This document shows positions 1 to 12,112 of a stretch of DNA of 64,000 nt, in pieces. The translations under genes were made by a program, and so were the position numbers. How positions within the stretch are numbered: the stretch's first letter is position 1; each line of letters begins with the position of its first letter. Source of the DNA: Delphinapterus leucas (lineage: Eukaryota > Chordata > Mammalia > Artiodactyla > Monodontidae); the NCBI RefSeq assembly GCF_002288925.2, contig NW_022098008.1, positions 8,042,036-8,106,035 of the forward strand, written 5' to 3'. Below the pieces are notes generated by a model. The model saw nothing but the letters and a program-made list of their open reading frames with translations. It ran no database searches and was not told the DNA's origin.

Positions 1-1701
1 TTAAAATTGGTCAAACATAATTTAAATTGCAAGGTAGTATATTAGAAGTGGAAACCCAAAGGCAACCTTTCATTACAATTTTCTGTTGTCATTAATACTT
101 ACCCTTGTACATTTACAGCTCCCTACATATATAATAAATGATGATAGAGAATTTTCATTTTATGAAATATTATCCTTCCTCAATTACCCACCAATCTGAA
201 TATTGTCTTGTTATAGTTAAATCGATAATACCAATTTTTAAAATCTACTCTTCCTGCCAGGCACAAAACATGTTTTAGATAATCATAGATTCTACTGTAA
301 CAGAGGAGATTTGGGTAATGTTAACAAATTAAGCAATCAGGAGTACCTTATTTTTTTTTGTTAGGTTTAGGTGACTCTTTGTTAGGTTTAGGTGACTCTT
401 TTTTTCTAGTTATGGCTTAACACAGTGATTTACAAGAATTACTTCCTCCTAAGAATTCACACAATCACGAAGAAAGAAATTTTGGCTATAAAAACGAGAT
501 GAGATCAAATATACTCCAAAGTAATTGTTGTCAGAGATATTCCGAATGCATCATACCTTGATCTAAAACAGAAAGAGAGAAAGTAAATATGACCGTGGAT
601 ACACAGTGGTACAGAGCAGGGAAGGAGGGGAGAACAGCACGACACATGAGAGGAAAACATGATCTTAATTATATGGACTGTTAATTTATGCAGCTCAGAT
701 CTCTTGTGTTGATCCAGATTGCCAGGAACAGACATTTAGACCTCATTTTAGTTTCTAACCACTTTTTTAACTGATTTATAAAACCTATTTTCATGTCTTT
801 TTCCCACCCAAACAATCGATCAGGTCTACAACAGAAGTGATCTGCATTGCTTCTGCATCATTTCAGGTGGGCCGAAGTGTGACAGGAAGAGGCCAGAACC
901 ACACACTCTGTAAGGTTAGATGAAGCTCCCATGCACTGGGCCTTGGGGGACATGATGGTTACCCCAAGCAGAAGCAGAGGCCACCTACTTTCGCTAGGTT
1001 TCCATCAGCCCCATAATCGCCACTACTGGAGGGACAGCAGTAAGGAATGACACATACTTTGCAAAGCAGGGTCCTGGCAAAATGAAGATCTCAATTTCTT
1101 TTGACACCTCTGCCCTTTTCTGCTAGGGACTTGTAGCATCGTGTAGGAAGAATCTATAATAATGATCTATGCCCAGTGACATCTAGCAAACATTTGGATC
1201 TCAACCTCAATTCAGTGCTAGCAAGGCTGCCCACTCATGTAGGGGGGGCAGAGCAGCATCAGTACCAGGGCATCCTTGAAGGCTCTCCCTTCCAGCTTTT
1301 CTCCTCTGGAAAGCCCCTTCTCCATCAGCTCACTCCTAACTCTGATTTAAAACTCTTTTAGCTTTTGGCTCTGATAGTGAGTTTGTTGTGAGGTCCATAA
1401 TCCCTCATTGCTAAAAGGGAGCTAGAAACACCTGCTTAATTCTGAGGGTCATCATCAAAAATGGACCTGACCAAAGCAGTGTAGGAATGATTTAACAACT
1501 GAAAGCTATCTTAAAGATCCACTAACTACTTCATTCAGCAAATGTACCAAGCACCTTGGCACACACAGGTCTTTGACGTTGCACTTATTTTTTTGTCCAC
1601 TGAACAAATACTTCCTGGGCATCTACTGTGTTATGTGTTTATTCATATGCCTCATTAGCAAAGTCTGGAAGCAGCAGAATGATTAAGTTAATATAACTAC
1701 T
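1..1701. other. Unassigned AT-rich intergenic or intronic sequence
   Basis: I recognise no gene or clear repeat family here, apart from a 21-bp tandem duplication at 360-401. A stretch near 1530-1660 has the degraded look of an L2 or MIR-like 3' end, but is too diverged to call. Open frames are short and show no exon-like structure. Confidence 0.5.
360..401. repeat. 21-bp tandem duplication
   Basis: Two perfect head-to-tail copies (360-380 and 381-401) of a unit starting GTTAGGTTTAGGTGACTC, flanked by T-runs. The TTAGG-like words resemble degenerate telomeric repeat but do not extend. Most likely a replication-slippage duplication. Confidence 0.9.
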
Positions 1702-1716
1702 CAAAAAACTGTTCAC

Positions 1717-2014
1717 AGAAACAGACTCACAGACATAGAGAACAGACATGTGGTTGCCAAGGGGGCGGGGAAGGGATAGCTTGGGAGTTTGGGATTAACA
1801 GATGCAAGCAATTACATATAGAATGGATAAACAACAAGGTCCTACTGTATAGCACAAGGAACTATATTCAATATTCTCTGAAAAACCATAAGGGAAAAGA
1901 ACACGAAAAAGAATGTATATACACGCACAACTGAATCACTTTGCTCTACAGCAGAAATAAACACAACATTGTAAATCAACTGTATTTCAATAAAATAAAT
2001 TAAAAAACAAAAAC
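1717..2014 (+). mobile_element. 5'-truncated L1 3' end with target-site duplication
   Basis: This is the distal 3' UTR of a cetartiodactyl-type L1, from the segment starting near ACAGACATAGAGAACAGAC to AATAAAATAAATT and an A-rich tail. It is bounded by an exact 15-bp duplication, CAAAAAACTGTTCAC, at 1702-1716 and 2015-2029. That is direct evidence of target-primed insertion of a short truncated copy. No coding sequence remains. Confidence 0.88.
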
Positions 2015-2029
2015 CAAAAAACTGTTCAC

Positions 2030-3384
2030 GATTGCATTTGAAATAAGTTACTTGCCACTATTTTCTTTTAGAGGCCATAATATGGCAAATGTTACGAGAG
2101 AAGCATAGTTAACAAGAGTTGGGAGTTTTTGTAAAAGATCTGTGTGAGTGCTTGCCGACTCCGATGTTGTAGCCTCAGTGTAGTGTCTCAGGGTTACTCA
2201 AGCTACATCTTATCTTTCCAAACTACTCCTGGCTGATGCCTCTCTGGAATGTAACTTTATCAGCTTCTAGTTTGCCAATTTCCTACAATTCAATCAAAAG
2301 TCAGCAGTCACATGTCCTAGGGCAAATTCTATCTCAAACGTGGATTTTTAATGACACACAAATATGCACTGCATGTTCCAGCAAGGTATTCTGCGCTATG
2401 CAAAAGTGTATTAAAAGTGAAGCCACATTTACATTTGTTTTGCACTTGTGACTGAAGAGGTCAAACTATGCAAACTGCATCCACTCTTGTCAATACTTTC
2501 AAGCAAAACAAAATTTTATTCAAGTAAAATTAGATTCATGACTAACAGAACAGATAATATTCCTCATTTTGGAGCAAAGGCTGCATTTAAAAAAAAATAA
2601 TAGGCATACATGTTTTATCTAAAGCTGAGAATACTTAACAAATATGCCTGTCTGTTTTAAACCAGGTATAATAGCCTGCATATAAATATGCAATTAAAAA
2701 GCAGATTTAATTATAAGCAGTTTACAGCCCAAATGGAGATAGTTATACAGTCTGCAATTGGTGCTGGAAATTTTCATATGAAAAATAAAATTAGTAATAG
2801 AGGAATAAAAGACATTTAGTGATTTCCAAGGAGGCATTTTAGAGACAGCCAATTCTTACCCAAGGTCTACAAATAAAGAGTACATCCATAAGAAACTTTG
2901 TATTTTCTAAGTAAGGTGATAGAAAAAAATCTTCCCTAACATAGCTACAGAATTATCATCTTATTATATACATGCTGGACTTTTTATAGCTGCTTCACCA
3001 TAGTAAATTTTTTTCCAAAGGAAAGAAATCGGATTTTTTAAAAAAATATTCAACAGTGTTTGCCCCTGAAAACACTGAACACCAAATGGCAGAGGTGGGG
3101 GGGAGCAAAATAACAATTTCACCTGTGCAGTGCATTTCCCATGTACCTTTGGCCATGTAGAGTGCATGGATCCATGCTGGCATTTCTATAGTGTTGCCTG
3201 GTTCCTCTATGAAGCTCTAGATCTGCCACATCAGATCTAGACTTTATGCCTCTGGTTTTGCAGGGATTTTTGTTGGGTGTGGTGCACCCCATGCCAGGTG
3301 GACCCTGTGGTGTGCAAGTGTCGCTATCCAGGTAGCCTGAGTTTAACATGCTTGGAACACTCTTCTATAGCCACATGATTCAGG
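2030..3384. other. Unassigned AT-rich sequence
   Basis: No recognised repeat family or exon. The stretch is AT-rich with short homopolymers and only chance open frames. The short minus-strand frames around 2964-3349 overlap one another in different phases and show no protein family. Confidence 0.5.
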
Positions 3385-3540
3385 CCCTCTCCTAATTCAG
3401 GTCAAATGGCACCTCATCAAAAAGGCCTTATCTGATTTCCCGAACCCACACCATCATCACTCTTCACGCCCCCCGCCCCCCCGCTTCAGTCTCCTTTCCT
3501 TCCATAACATTTAGCACTATTGAACATATTAACTTTTTTC
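3385..3540 (+). mobile_element. L2 LINE 3' fragment
   Basis: Diverged sequence matching the L2 3' region as I remember it: a CACCTCATCAAAAAGGCC-type stretch, then a C-rich run and a CATAACATTTAGCACT-like segment. It ends abruptly where the minus-strand L1 begins, so the L1 probably landed in or beside this older element. Confidence 0.55.
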
Positions 3541-4353
3541 TTTTAACATCCTTATTGGAGTATAATTGCTTTACGATGTTGTATTAGTTTCTGCTGTATA
3601 ACAAAGTGAATCAGCTGTATGTACACATATATCCCCATATCCCCTCCCTCTTGCATCTCCCTCCCACCCTCCCTATCCCAATGCTTTGGGAGGTCACAAA
3701 GCACCGAGTTGATCTCCTGTGCTACGCGGCTGCTTCCCACTAGCTATCTATTTTACATTTGGTAGTGTATATATGTCCATGCCACTCTCTCACTTCATCC
3801 CAGCTTACCCTTCCCCCTCCCCATGTCCTCAAGTCCATTCTCTGTGTCTGCGTCTTTATTCCTGTCCTGCCCCTAGGTTCATCAGTGCCTTTTTTTTTTT
3901 TTAAGATTCCATATACATGTGTTAGCATACGGTATTTGTTTTTCTCTTTCTGACTTAACTTCACTCTATATGACAGACTCTAAGTCCACCCATCACACTA
4001 CAAATAACTCAATTTCGTTTCTTTTTACGGTTGAGTAATATTCCATTGTATATATGTGCCACATCTTCTTTATCCAGTCATCTGTCGATGGACACTTAGG
4101 TTGCTTCCATGTCCTGGCTATTGTAAGTAGAGCTGCCATGAACATTGTGGTACATGACTCTTTTTGAATTATGTTTTTTTCAGGGTACATGCCCAGTAGT
4201 GCGATTGCTGGGTTGTATGGCAGCTCTACTTTTAGTTTTTTAAGGAACCGCCATACTGTTCTCCATAGTGGCTGTATCAATTTACATTCCCACCAACAGT
4301 GCAAGAGGATTCCCTTTTCTCCACACCCTCTCCAGCATTTATTGTTTGTAGAT

Positions 4354-4563
4354 TTTTTTTTTTTTTTTTTTGCGGGACGTGGGCCTCTCCCTGTTGTGGC
4401 CTTTCCCATTGCAGAGCACAGGCTCTAGACACGCAGGCTCAGAGGACAAGGCTCACAGGCCTAGCCGCTCCGTGGCATGTGGGATCTTCCTGGACTGGGG
4501 CACGAACCTGCGTCCCCTGCATCGGCAGGTGGACTCTCAACCACTGCGCCACCAGGGAAGCCC
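4354..4563 (-). mobile_element. CHR-family tRNA-derived SINE with target-site duplication
   Basis: Reversed CHR SINE: T-run at the left, then the 3' region (GTGGGCCTCTCCCTGTTGTGG), and the tRNA-related head at the right edge (CCACCAGGGAAGCCC). The duplication TGTTTGTAGAT plus T-run occurs at 4343 and 4564. It inserted into L1 ORF2 and therefore postdates that L1. Young-looking and close to the other CHR copies in the window. Confidence 0.93.
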
Positions 4564-5026
4564 TGTTTGTAGATTTTTTGATGATGGCGATTCTGACCGG
4601 TGTGAGGTGATACCTCATTGTAGTTTTGATTTGCACTTCTCTAATGATTAGTGATGTTGAGCATCCTTTCATGTGTTTGTTGGCAACCTGTATATCTTCT
4701 TTGGAGAATTGTCTATTTATCTCTTCTGCCCATTTTTGGATTGAGTTGTTTGTTTTTCTTGATATTGAGCTGCATGAACTGTTTGTATATTTTGGAGATT
4801 AAGCCTTTGTCAGTTGCTTCATTTACAAATGCTTTCTCCCATTCTGAGGGTTGGCTTTTCATCTTGTTTATGGCTTCCTCTGGTGTGCAAAAGCTTTTAA
4901 GTTTCATTAAGTCCCATTTGTTTATTTTTGTTTTTATTTCCAATTCTCTGGGAGGTGAGTCAGAAAGGATCTTGCTGTGATTTATGTCAGAGTGTTCTGT
5001 CTATGTTTTCCTCTAAGAATTTTATA

Positions 5027-5236
5027 TGTTTTTTTTTTTTTTTCTGTACGTGGGCCTCTCACTGTTGTGGCCTTTCCCATTGTGGAGCACAGGCTCCAGA
5101 TGTGCAGGCTCAGCGGCCATGGCTCAAGGACCCAGCCGCTCCGCAGCATGTGGGATCTTCCTGGACTGGGGCATGAACCCGTGTCCCCTGCATCGGAAGG
5201 CGGACTCTCAACCACTGCGCCACCAAGGAAGCCCAA
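5027..5236 (-). mobile_element. CHR-family tRNA-derived SINE with 17-bp target-site duplication
   Basis: Second reversed CHR SINE inside the same L1. An exact 17-bp duplication, CCTCTAAGAATTTTATA, flanks it at 5010-5026 and 5237-5253. It has the same structure as the copy at 4354, with a poly-T of about 17 nt. An independent insertion, since its flanks differ. Confidence 0.94.
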
Positions 5237-8217
5237 CCTCTAAGAATTTTATAGAGTCTGGCCTTACATTTAGGTCTTTAATCCATTTGGAGTTTATTTT
5301 TGTGTACGGTGTTGGCAAATGTTCTAATTTCAATCTTTTACATGTAGCTGCCCAGTTTTCCCAGCACCACTTATTGAAGAGGCAGTCTTTTCTCCATTGT
5401 ATATTCTTCCCTCCTTTATCAAAAATAAGGTGACCATATGTGTGGGGGTTTATCTCTGGGCTTTCTATCCTGTTCCATTGATCTATATTTCTGTTTTGGG
5501 GCCAGTACCATACTGTCTTGATTACTCTAGCTTGGTAGTATAGTCTGAAGTCCAGGAGCCTGATTCCTTCAGCTCCGTTTTTCTTTCACAAGATTCTTTG
5601 CCTATTCGGGGTCTTTTGTGTTTCCATACAAATTGTGAAATTTTTTGTTCTAGTTCTGTGGAAAATGTCATTGGTAGATTGATAGGGATTTCACTGAATC
5701 TGTAGGTTGCTTTGGGTAGTGTAATCATTTTCACAATGTTGATTCTTCCAATCCAAGAACATGGTATAGCTCTCCATCTATTTGTATCATCTTTAATTTC
5801 TTTCATCAGTGTCTTATAGTTTTCTGCATACAGGTCTTTTGTCTCCTTAGGTAGTTTTATTCCTAGGTATTTTATTCTTTTTGCTGTAATGGTAAATGGG
5901 AGTGTTTCCTTAATTTCTCTTTCAGATTTTTCATCATTAGTGTATAGGAATGAAAGAGATTTCTGTGCATTAGTTTTGTATCCTGCTACTTTACCAAATT
6001 CATTGATCAGCTCTAGTAGTTTTCTGGTAGCATCTTAGGATTCTCTATGTACAGTATCATGTCGTCTGCAAACAGTGACTGTTTTACTTCTTCTTTTCCT
6101 ATTTGGATTCCTTTCATTTCTTTTTCTTCTCTGATTGTTGTGGATAAAACTTCCAGATCTATGTTGAATAACAGTGGTGAGAGTGGGCAACCTTGTCTTG
6201 TTCCTCATCTTAGAGGAAATAGTTTCAGTTTTTCACCATTGAGAGTGATGTTGGCTGTGGGTTTGTCATATATGACCTTTATTATGTTGAAGTAGGTTTC
6301 CCTGTATGCCTACTTTCTGGAGAGTTTTTATCATAAATAGGTGTTGAATTTTGTTGAAAGCTTTTTCTGCATCTATTGAGATGGTCATATGGTTTTTCTC
6401 CTTCAATGTGTTAATATGCTGTATTACATTGACTGATTTGCATATATTGAAGAATCCTTGCATTCCTATGATAAACCTCACTTGATCATGGTGTATGATC
6501 CTTTTAATGTGCTGTTGGATTCTGTTTCCTAGTATTTTTTGAGGATTTTTGCATCTATATTTATCAATGATATTGACGTGTAGTTTTCTTTTTTTGTGAC
6601 ATCTTTGCCTGGTTTTGGTATCAGGGTGATGGTGGCATCATAGGATGAGTTTGGGAGTGTCTCTCACTCTGCTATATTTTGGAAGAGTTTGAGAAGGATA
6701 GGTCTTAGCTCTTCTCTAAATGGTTGACAGAATTCACCTGTGAAGCCATCTGGTCCTGGGCTTTGCTTGTTGGAAGATTTTAAATCACAGTTTCAATTTC
6801 AGTGCTTGTGATTGGTCTGTTTATACTTTCTGTTTCTTCCTGGTTCAGTCTCAGAAAGTTGTGCTTTTCTAAGAATTTGTCCATTTCTTCCAGTTTGTTC
6901 ATTTTATTGGCATACAGTTGCTTGTAGTAATTGCTCATGATTCTTTGTATTTCTGCAGTGTCAGTTGTTACTTCTTTTTCATCTCTAATCCTGTTGATTT
7001 GATTTTTCTCCCTTTTTTTCTAGATGAGTCTGGCTAAAGGTTTATCAATTTTGTTTAATTTCTCAAGGAGCCAGCTTTTAGTTTTATTGATCTTTGCTAT
7101 TGTTTCCTTCATTCCTTTTTCATTTATTTCTGATATGATCTTTATGATTTCTTTCCTTCTGCTAACTTTGGTGTGTATTTTTGTTCTTCTTTCTAGGGTT
7201 GCTTTAGGTGTAAGGTTAGGTTGTTTATTTGAGATTTTGCTTGTTTCTTGAGGTAGGATTGTATTGTGATGAACTTCCCTCTTAGAACTGCTTTTGCTAC
7301 ATCCCACAGGTTTTGGGTCATCATGTTTTCATTGTCATTTGTTTCTAGGTATATTTTTAATTCCTCTTTGATTTCTTCACTGAGCTCTTGGTTATTTAGT
7401 AATGTATTGTTTAGCCTCCATGTGTTTCTATTTTTACAGTACTTTTCCTGTAATTGGTATCTAGACTCATAGTATGTGGTCGGAAAAGGTACTTGATATG
7501 CTTTCAATTTTCTTAAATTTACCAAGTCTTGATTTGTGACCCAAGATATGATCTATCCTGGAGAATGTTCCATAAGCACCTGAGAAGAAAGTGTATACTG
7601 TTGTTTTTGGATGGAATGTCCTATAAATATCAATTAAGTCCATCTTGTTTAAGGTATCATTTAAAGCTTGCCTCTCCTTATTTATTTTCATTTTGGATGA
7701 TCTGTCCATTGTTGAAAGTGGGGTATTAAAGTCCCCTACTATGAGTGTGTTACTGTCGATTTATCCTTTTATGGCTGTTAGCATTTACCTTATGTATTGA
7801 GGTGCTCCTATGTTGCGTGCATAAATATTTACAATTGTTATATCTTCTTCACGGATTGATCCTTGATCATTATGTAGTGTCCTTCTTTGTCTCTTGTAAT
7901 AGTCTTTATATAAAGTGTATTTTGTCTGATATGAGAATTGCTACTCCAGCTGTCTTTTGATTTCCATTTGCATGGAATATCTTTTTCCATCCCCTCACTT
8001 TCAGTCTGTATGTGTCCCTAGGTCTGAAGTGGGTCTCTTGCAGACAGCATATACACGGGTCTTGTTTTTTATCCATTCAGCCAGTCTATGTCTTTTGGTG
8101 GGAGCATTTAATCCATTTAAATTTAAGGTAATTATTGATATGTATGTTCCCATTACCATTTTCTTAATCGTTTTGGGTTTGTTTTTGTAGGTCTTTTCCT
8201 TCACTTGTGTTTCCTGC

Positions 8218-9106
8218 CTAGAGAGGTTCCTTTGGCATTTGTTGTAAAGCTGGTTTGGTGCTGCTGAATTCTCTTAACTTTTGCTTATCTGTCAAGGTTT
8301 TAATTTCTCCATTGAATCTGAATGAGATCCTTGCTGGGTAGAGTAATCTTGGTTGTAGGTTTTTCCCTTGCATCACTTTAAATATGTCCTGCCACTCATT
8401 TCTGGCTTGCAGAGTTTCTGCTGAAAGATCAGCTCTTAACCTTATGGGGATTCCCTTGAATGTTATTTGTTGCTTTTTTCTTGCTTCTTTTAATACTTTT
8501 TCTTTGTATCTAATTTTGATAGTTTGACTAATATGTGTCTTGCTGTGTTTCTCCTTGGATTTATCCTGTATGGGACTCTCTGCACTTTCTAGACTTGACT
8601 ATTTCGTTTCCCATGTTAGGGAAGTTTTCAACTATAATCTCTTCAAATATTTTCTCAGACCCTTTGTTTTTCTCTTCTTCTTCTAGGACTCCTATAATTC
8701 AAATGTTGCTTTGTTTAATGTTGTCCCAGATGTCTCTGAGACTGTTCTCAATTCTTTTCATTGTTTTTTCTTTATTCTGCTCTGTGGTAGTTATTTCCAC
8801 TATTTTATCTTCCAGGTCACTTATCTGTTCTTCTGACTCAGTTATTCTGCTATTTATTCCTTCTAGAGAATTTTTAATTTCATTTATTGTGTTGTTCATC
8901 ATTGTTCATTTGTTCTTTAGTTCTTCTAGGACCTTGTTAAACATTTCTTGTATTTTCTCCATTCTATTTCCAAGATTTTGGATCCTCTTTATTATCATTA
9001 CTCTGAATTCTTTTTCAGGTAGACTGCCTATTTCCACTTCATTTGTTTGTTCTGGTGGGTTTTTACCTTGCTCCTTCATCTGCTGTGTATTTCTCTGTCT
9101 TCTCAG
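8218..9106 (-). pseudogene. ORF1: L1 ORF1 remnant (RNA-binding protein), disrupted
   Basis: This is the homologue of the intact 297-aa ORF1 on the plus strand. The start codon position reads CTG at 9104-9106 instead of ATG. The coiled-coil half is readable as two pieces in different phases (down to about 8906, then from 8902), and the RRM and C-terminal parts are broken by further lesions. The stop homologous to the intact copy is at 8218-8220. In active elements ORF1p is a trimeric nucleic-acid chaperone that coats L1 RNA; this copy cannot encode it. Confidence 0.9.
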
Positions 9107-11003
9107 TTTGTTTAACTTACTGTGTTTGGGGTCTCCTTTTCGCAGGCTGCAGGTTCGTATTTCCCATTGTTTTTGTTGGCTGCCCCCAGTGGGTGAGGTT
9201 GGTTCAGTGGCTAGTGTAGGCTTTCTGGTGGAGGGGACTGGTGCCTGTGATCTGGTGGGTGGGGGTGGATCTTGTCTTTCTGGTGGGCAGGGCCACATCC
9301 AGTGGTGTGTTTTGGGGTGTCTGTGAATTTAGTATGATTTTAGGCAGCCTCTCTGCTAATGGGTGAGGTTGTGTTCCTGTCTTACTAGTTGTTTGGCATG
9401 GGGCATCCAGGACTGGAGCTTGCTGGCTTTTGGGTAGAGCTGGGTCTTAGCTTTGAGATGGAGATCTCTGGGAGAGCTCTTGCCAATTGATATTACGTAG
9501 GGCTGGGAGGTCTCTGGTGGTCCATGTCCTGAACTCAGCTCTCCCACCTCAGAGGCTCAGACCTGACATCAGGCCATAGCACCAAGACTCTATCAGCCAC
9601 ACAGCTCAGAAGAAATGTGAGAAAGAAAGAACGAAAATAAAAAATATTAACATAAAATTAAAAATAATTTTTTTCAAAAAGAAAGCTACCAAACCAATAA
9701 ACAAATCCACCAATGATAACAATCGCTAAAAACTAAACTATGATAAACATAAATCAGAAACAAATCACTTGCAGTCAGCAAACCCCAAATCTACAGTTGT
9801 TCCCAAAGTCCACCACTTCAAATTTGGGATGTTTCATTGTCTATTCATGTATTCCACAGATGCAGGGTATATGAAATTGGTTTGTGTGGATTTAACCCAC
9901 TGCTCCTGAGGCTGCATGGAGAGATTTCCCTTTCTATTCTTTGTTCGCACAGCTACTGGGGTTCAGCTTTGGTTTTGGCCCCACCTCTGTGTGTAGGCTG
10001 CCTTCAGTGACTGCTCCCTCCCGAGACAGGAGGTGGTTAAAGGAGCAGCTGCTTCAGGGGCTCTGGCTCACTCAGGCCAGGGGGAGGGAGGGGTATGGAT
10101 GTGGGGCGGGCCTGCGGCAGCAGAGGCCAGCATGACATTTCACCAGCCTGAGGCTCGCCGTGCATTCTCCCGGGGACATTGTCCTTGGATCACGGGACCC
10201 TGGCAGAGGTGGGCTGCACAGGCTCCTGGGGTGGAGGGGAGGTGTGGAGAGTGACTGGGCTCGCACACAGGCTTCTAGGTGGTGGCAGCAGCAGCCTTAG
10301 AGTTTTATGCCCGTCTCTGGTGTCCGCACTGATAGCTGAGGCTCACGTCCATCTCTGGAGCTCATGTGGATGGTGCTCTGCCCTCTGCGGGCAGACAGGG
10401 AAGGAATCCCCTCTCCTCGTGCACCCCGAAGCAATGGTCTCTTGCCTCTTCGGCAGCTCCAGACCTTTTCCCAGACTCCTTCCCAGCTAGCCGTGGTGCA
10501 CTAGCCTCCTTCAGGCTGTGTTCATGCAGCCAACCCATCCTCTCCCTGGGATCCGACCTCCGAAGCCCGAGCCTCAGCTCCCAGCCCCCGCCCGCCCCAG
10601 CGAGTGAGCAGACAAGCCACTCGGGCTGGTGAGTGCTGGTCGGCACCGATCCTCTGTGCGGGAATCTCTCTGCTTTGCCCTCCGCACCCCTGTTGATGTG
10701 CTCTCCTCCACAGCTCCGAAGCTCCCCCCTCTGCCACCTGCAGTCTCCACCGCGAAGGGGCTTCCTAGTGTGTGGAAACCTTTCCTCCTTCACAGCTCCC
10801 TCCCGCTGGTGCAGGTCCTGTCCCTATCCTTTTGTCTCTGTTTATTCTTTTTTCTTTTGCCCTACCCAGGTACATGGGGAGTTTCTTACCTTTTGGGAAG
10901 TCTGAGGTCTTCTGCCAGTGTTCAGTAGGTGTTCTGTAAGAGTTGTTCCACGTGTAGATGTATTTTTTATGTATTTGTGGGAAGAAAGATGATCTCCACA
11001 TCT
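9107..11003 (-). promoter_or_regulatory. 5' UTR and internal promoter region of the old minus-strand L1
   Basis: Homologous to 52665-55081 on the plus strand, but with one copy of each segment that is duplicated there. GC-rich between about 10020 and 10800. Many CpGs of the young copy appear here as TG or CA, the usual decay of methylated CpG. The 5' terminus (near 11003) reads GATGTGGAGATCATC in sense; the YY1-like start seen in the young copy is not recognisable. Confidence 0.75.
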
Positions 11004-11704
11004 TAAAACAAATACATCTTAAAACCCAGTTAAAAAGAGAATTTAGTATAATTTAAATTCAATTTAAAATATATATACAGACAAACCTGCAGAACCATAC
11101 ATCTAAAAAATTAATTGGTATTTTCTCCAGACAATGGAATTATGGGTGAATTTTTTCCTTTTGCTAATCTGGTGTTTTCTAATTTTTATTTCAATGAACA
11201 TGACTTATTTGTGCAATTTTAAAGAACCAAAACATTAACCTTGTGGTTTGGAAGCTCTGTTATCTTTACAGTGATGGGCTTCACCTTGAAGTTCAATCTC
11301 TCAGTATTGAAATGAAAAACAGACGACTGAGACCCTTTCTCTTCTTAAAAGTTTTATTTGCTTCTAATACAAATATTCCTACCCTGATTGGTCTCAACAC
11401 TGGTCTACACTTTGCCTATGTTACCCTAGCAGGACAAGAGACTGGGATGATGTTTAGAAAGAAAGTTTCAAAGATAAAAATGACCTTAAAAACCAACAGG
11501 CCAGTGGTGGTGAAGAAATGTTCATCAGATACATTCAATGGTGTGGTCGAAGCCTTGGAGATACAAGCCTATTCTTCCTTGTGCCATATCTGGGGCTCCT
11601 CAGCCTTCAATCACCACCATTCAGAGGCTGAGCTCTCAGCAAATCGGCACCAGTAAAGCAGACATTTGTATATTCTTTCTATGAGCCCTGGAAGGAAAGC
11701 AATA
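11004..11704 (+). mobile_element. Probable ancient L1ME-type 3' UTR fragment within unassigned sequence
   Basis: About 11090-11235 has the pattern of an old L1ME 3' end: ACAATGGAATTATGGGTGA, a T-rich CTTTTGCTAATCTGG segment, then CAATGAACATGACTTATTT. The rest (11004-11090, 11240-11704) is not assigned. Frames here are short, with no exon signal. Confidence 0.42.
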
Positions 11705-11955
11705 ATAATAGCAAACACTTAGCACATGCTTCCTATTTGCCAGGTACTGTTCAGAACACACTTTACCTGGGCTGACTTGGTTAACCCTCACAACAACCCT
11801 TGGAGGTAAGTACCATTATTAAACCCATTTTACAGATGAGAAACTTGAGTCTCAGAGAGGTTATAAGTAATTTCCCCAGAATATCCAGCCTGCAGTGGAA
11901 TAGCCAAAATACAAACCCAGGCCGTCTGGCCCTAGAATCCATGCTCTTAACCATT
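11705..11955 (-). mobile_element. MIR SINE (minus strand)
   Basis: Nearly full-length reverse-complement MIR: a CTATTTGCCAGGTACTG-like 3' end, the core CCCATTTTACAGATGAGAAACTTGAG, then the tRNA-like head ending in a GCTCTTAACCA word. Diverged, as expected for an element fixed before the placental radiation. Confidence 0.88.
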
Positions 11956-12112
11956 TGATGCACAGAAGAATCACCCAAAAGATTCATTAACACCATATCT
12001 TGGACTCCGTCCTCAGAGAGTCTGATTCAGTAGACTGAACCTGCATGTCTGTCAAGCTCCCAGGTGGTGCCAATACTTTGGTCTGAGACCCACAAGCTGA
12101 GCAGCTCTGCAG
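11956..12112. mobile_element. hAT-Charlie-type MITE fragment
   Basis: Contains the signature words of the small non-autonomous hAT elements (MER20/MER3/MER5 group): GAATCACCC, CTGATTCAGTAG, AAGCTCCCAGGTGGTGC. No intact terminal inverted repeat is visible. The exact subfamily cannot be given without a search. Confidence 0.6.

Larger units (their letters stand above)
3905..8159 (-). pseudogene. ORF2: L1 ORF2 remnant (endonuclease and reverse transcriptase), disrupted
   Basis: In L1, ORF2p nicks target DNA and reverse-transcribes the element RNA. The start at 8159 matches the ATG of the plus-strand copy. Fragments in several phases are recognisable. The N-terminal endonuclease appears (ISIITLNLNG near 8140) and the RT palm includes a retained FADD catalytic motif near 6061-6072 and PGPDGF near 6750. 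The C-terminal cysteine motif (CWRGCGEKG) is near 4310, and the [13 protein letters not shown] tail is near 4050. Many stops and frameshifts, plus two SINE insertions (4354-4563, 5027-5236), abolish function. Its value here is as an internal reference: it keeps the ancestral state at sites mutated in the younger plus-strand copy. Confidence 0.92.
3541..11003 (-). mobile_element. L1: Near full-length old L1 retrotransposon (minus strand)
   Basis: The element reads leftward: 5' UTR at about 11003-9107, ORF1 remnant 9106-8218, ORF2 remnant 8159-3905, 3' UTR and a poly-A tail (T-run at the left edge). Throughout its length it is the reverse-complement homologue of the plus-strand L1 at 52665-60233. 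It is clearly older: ORF1 has lost its ATG, both ORFs carry many stops and frameshifts, and the 5' UTR has lost much of its CpG content. Two CHR SINEs inserted into its ORF2 region afterwards. I found no convincing target-site duplication at its ends, consistent with age. The right boundary is uncertain by about 10 bases. Confidence 0.92.

Noticed and set aside
360..401. Interstitial telomeric repeat
   Set aside because: The unit is TTAGGTTTAGG, not TTAGGG, and there are only two copies of a longer 21-bp unit.
4299..5433. Frames resembling Trp/Pro-rich proteins, and similar ones at 33205-33410 and 42504-42869
   Set aside because: All are translations of CHR SINEs; the near-identical peptide words recur wherever a SINE is present.
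8535..9326. 263-codon plus-strand frame, the longest outside ORF1/ORF2
   Set aside because: It lies antisense to the L1 ORF1 remnant and its composition is the mirror of lysine/glutamate-rich ORF1 codons. It is a shadow frame.
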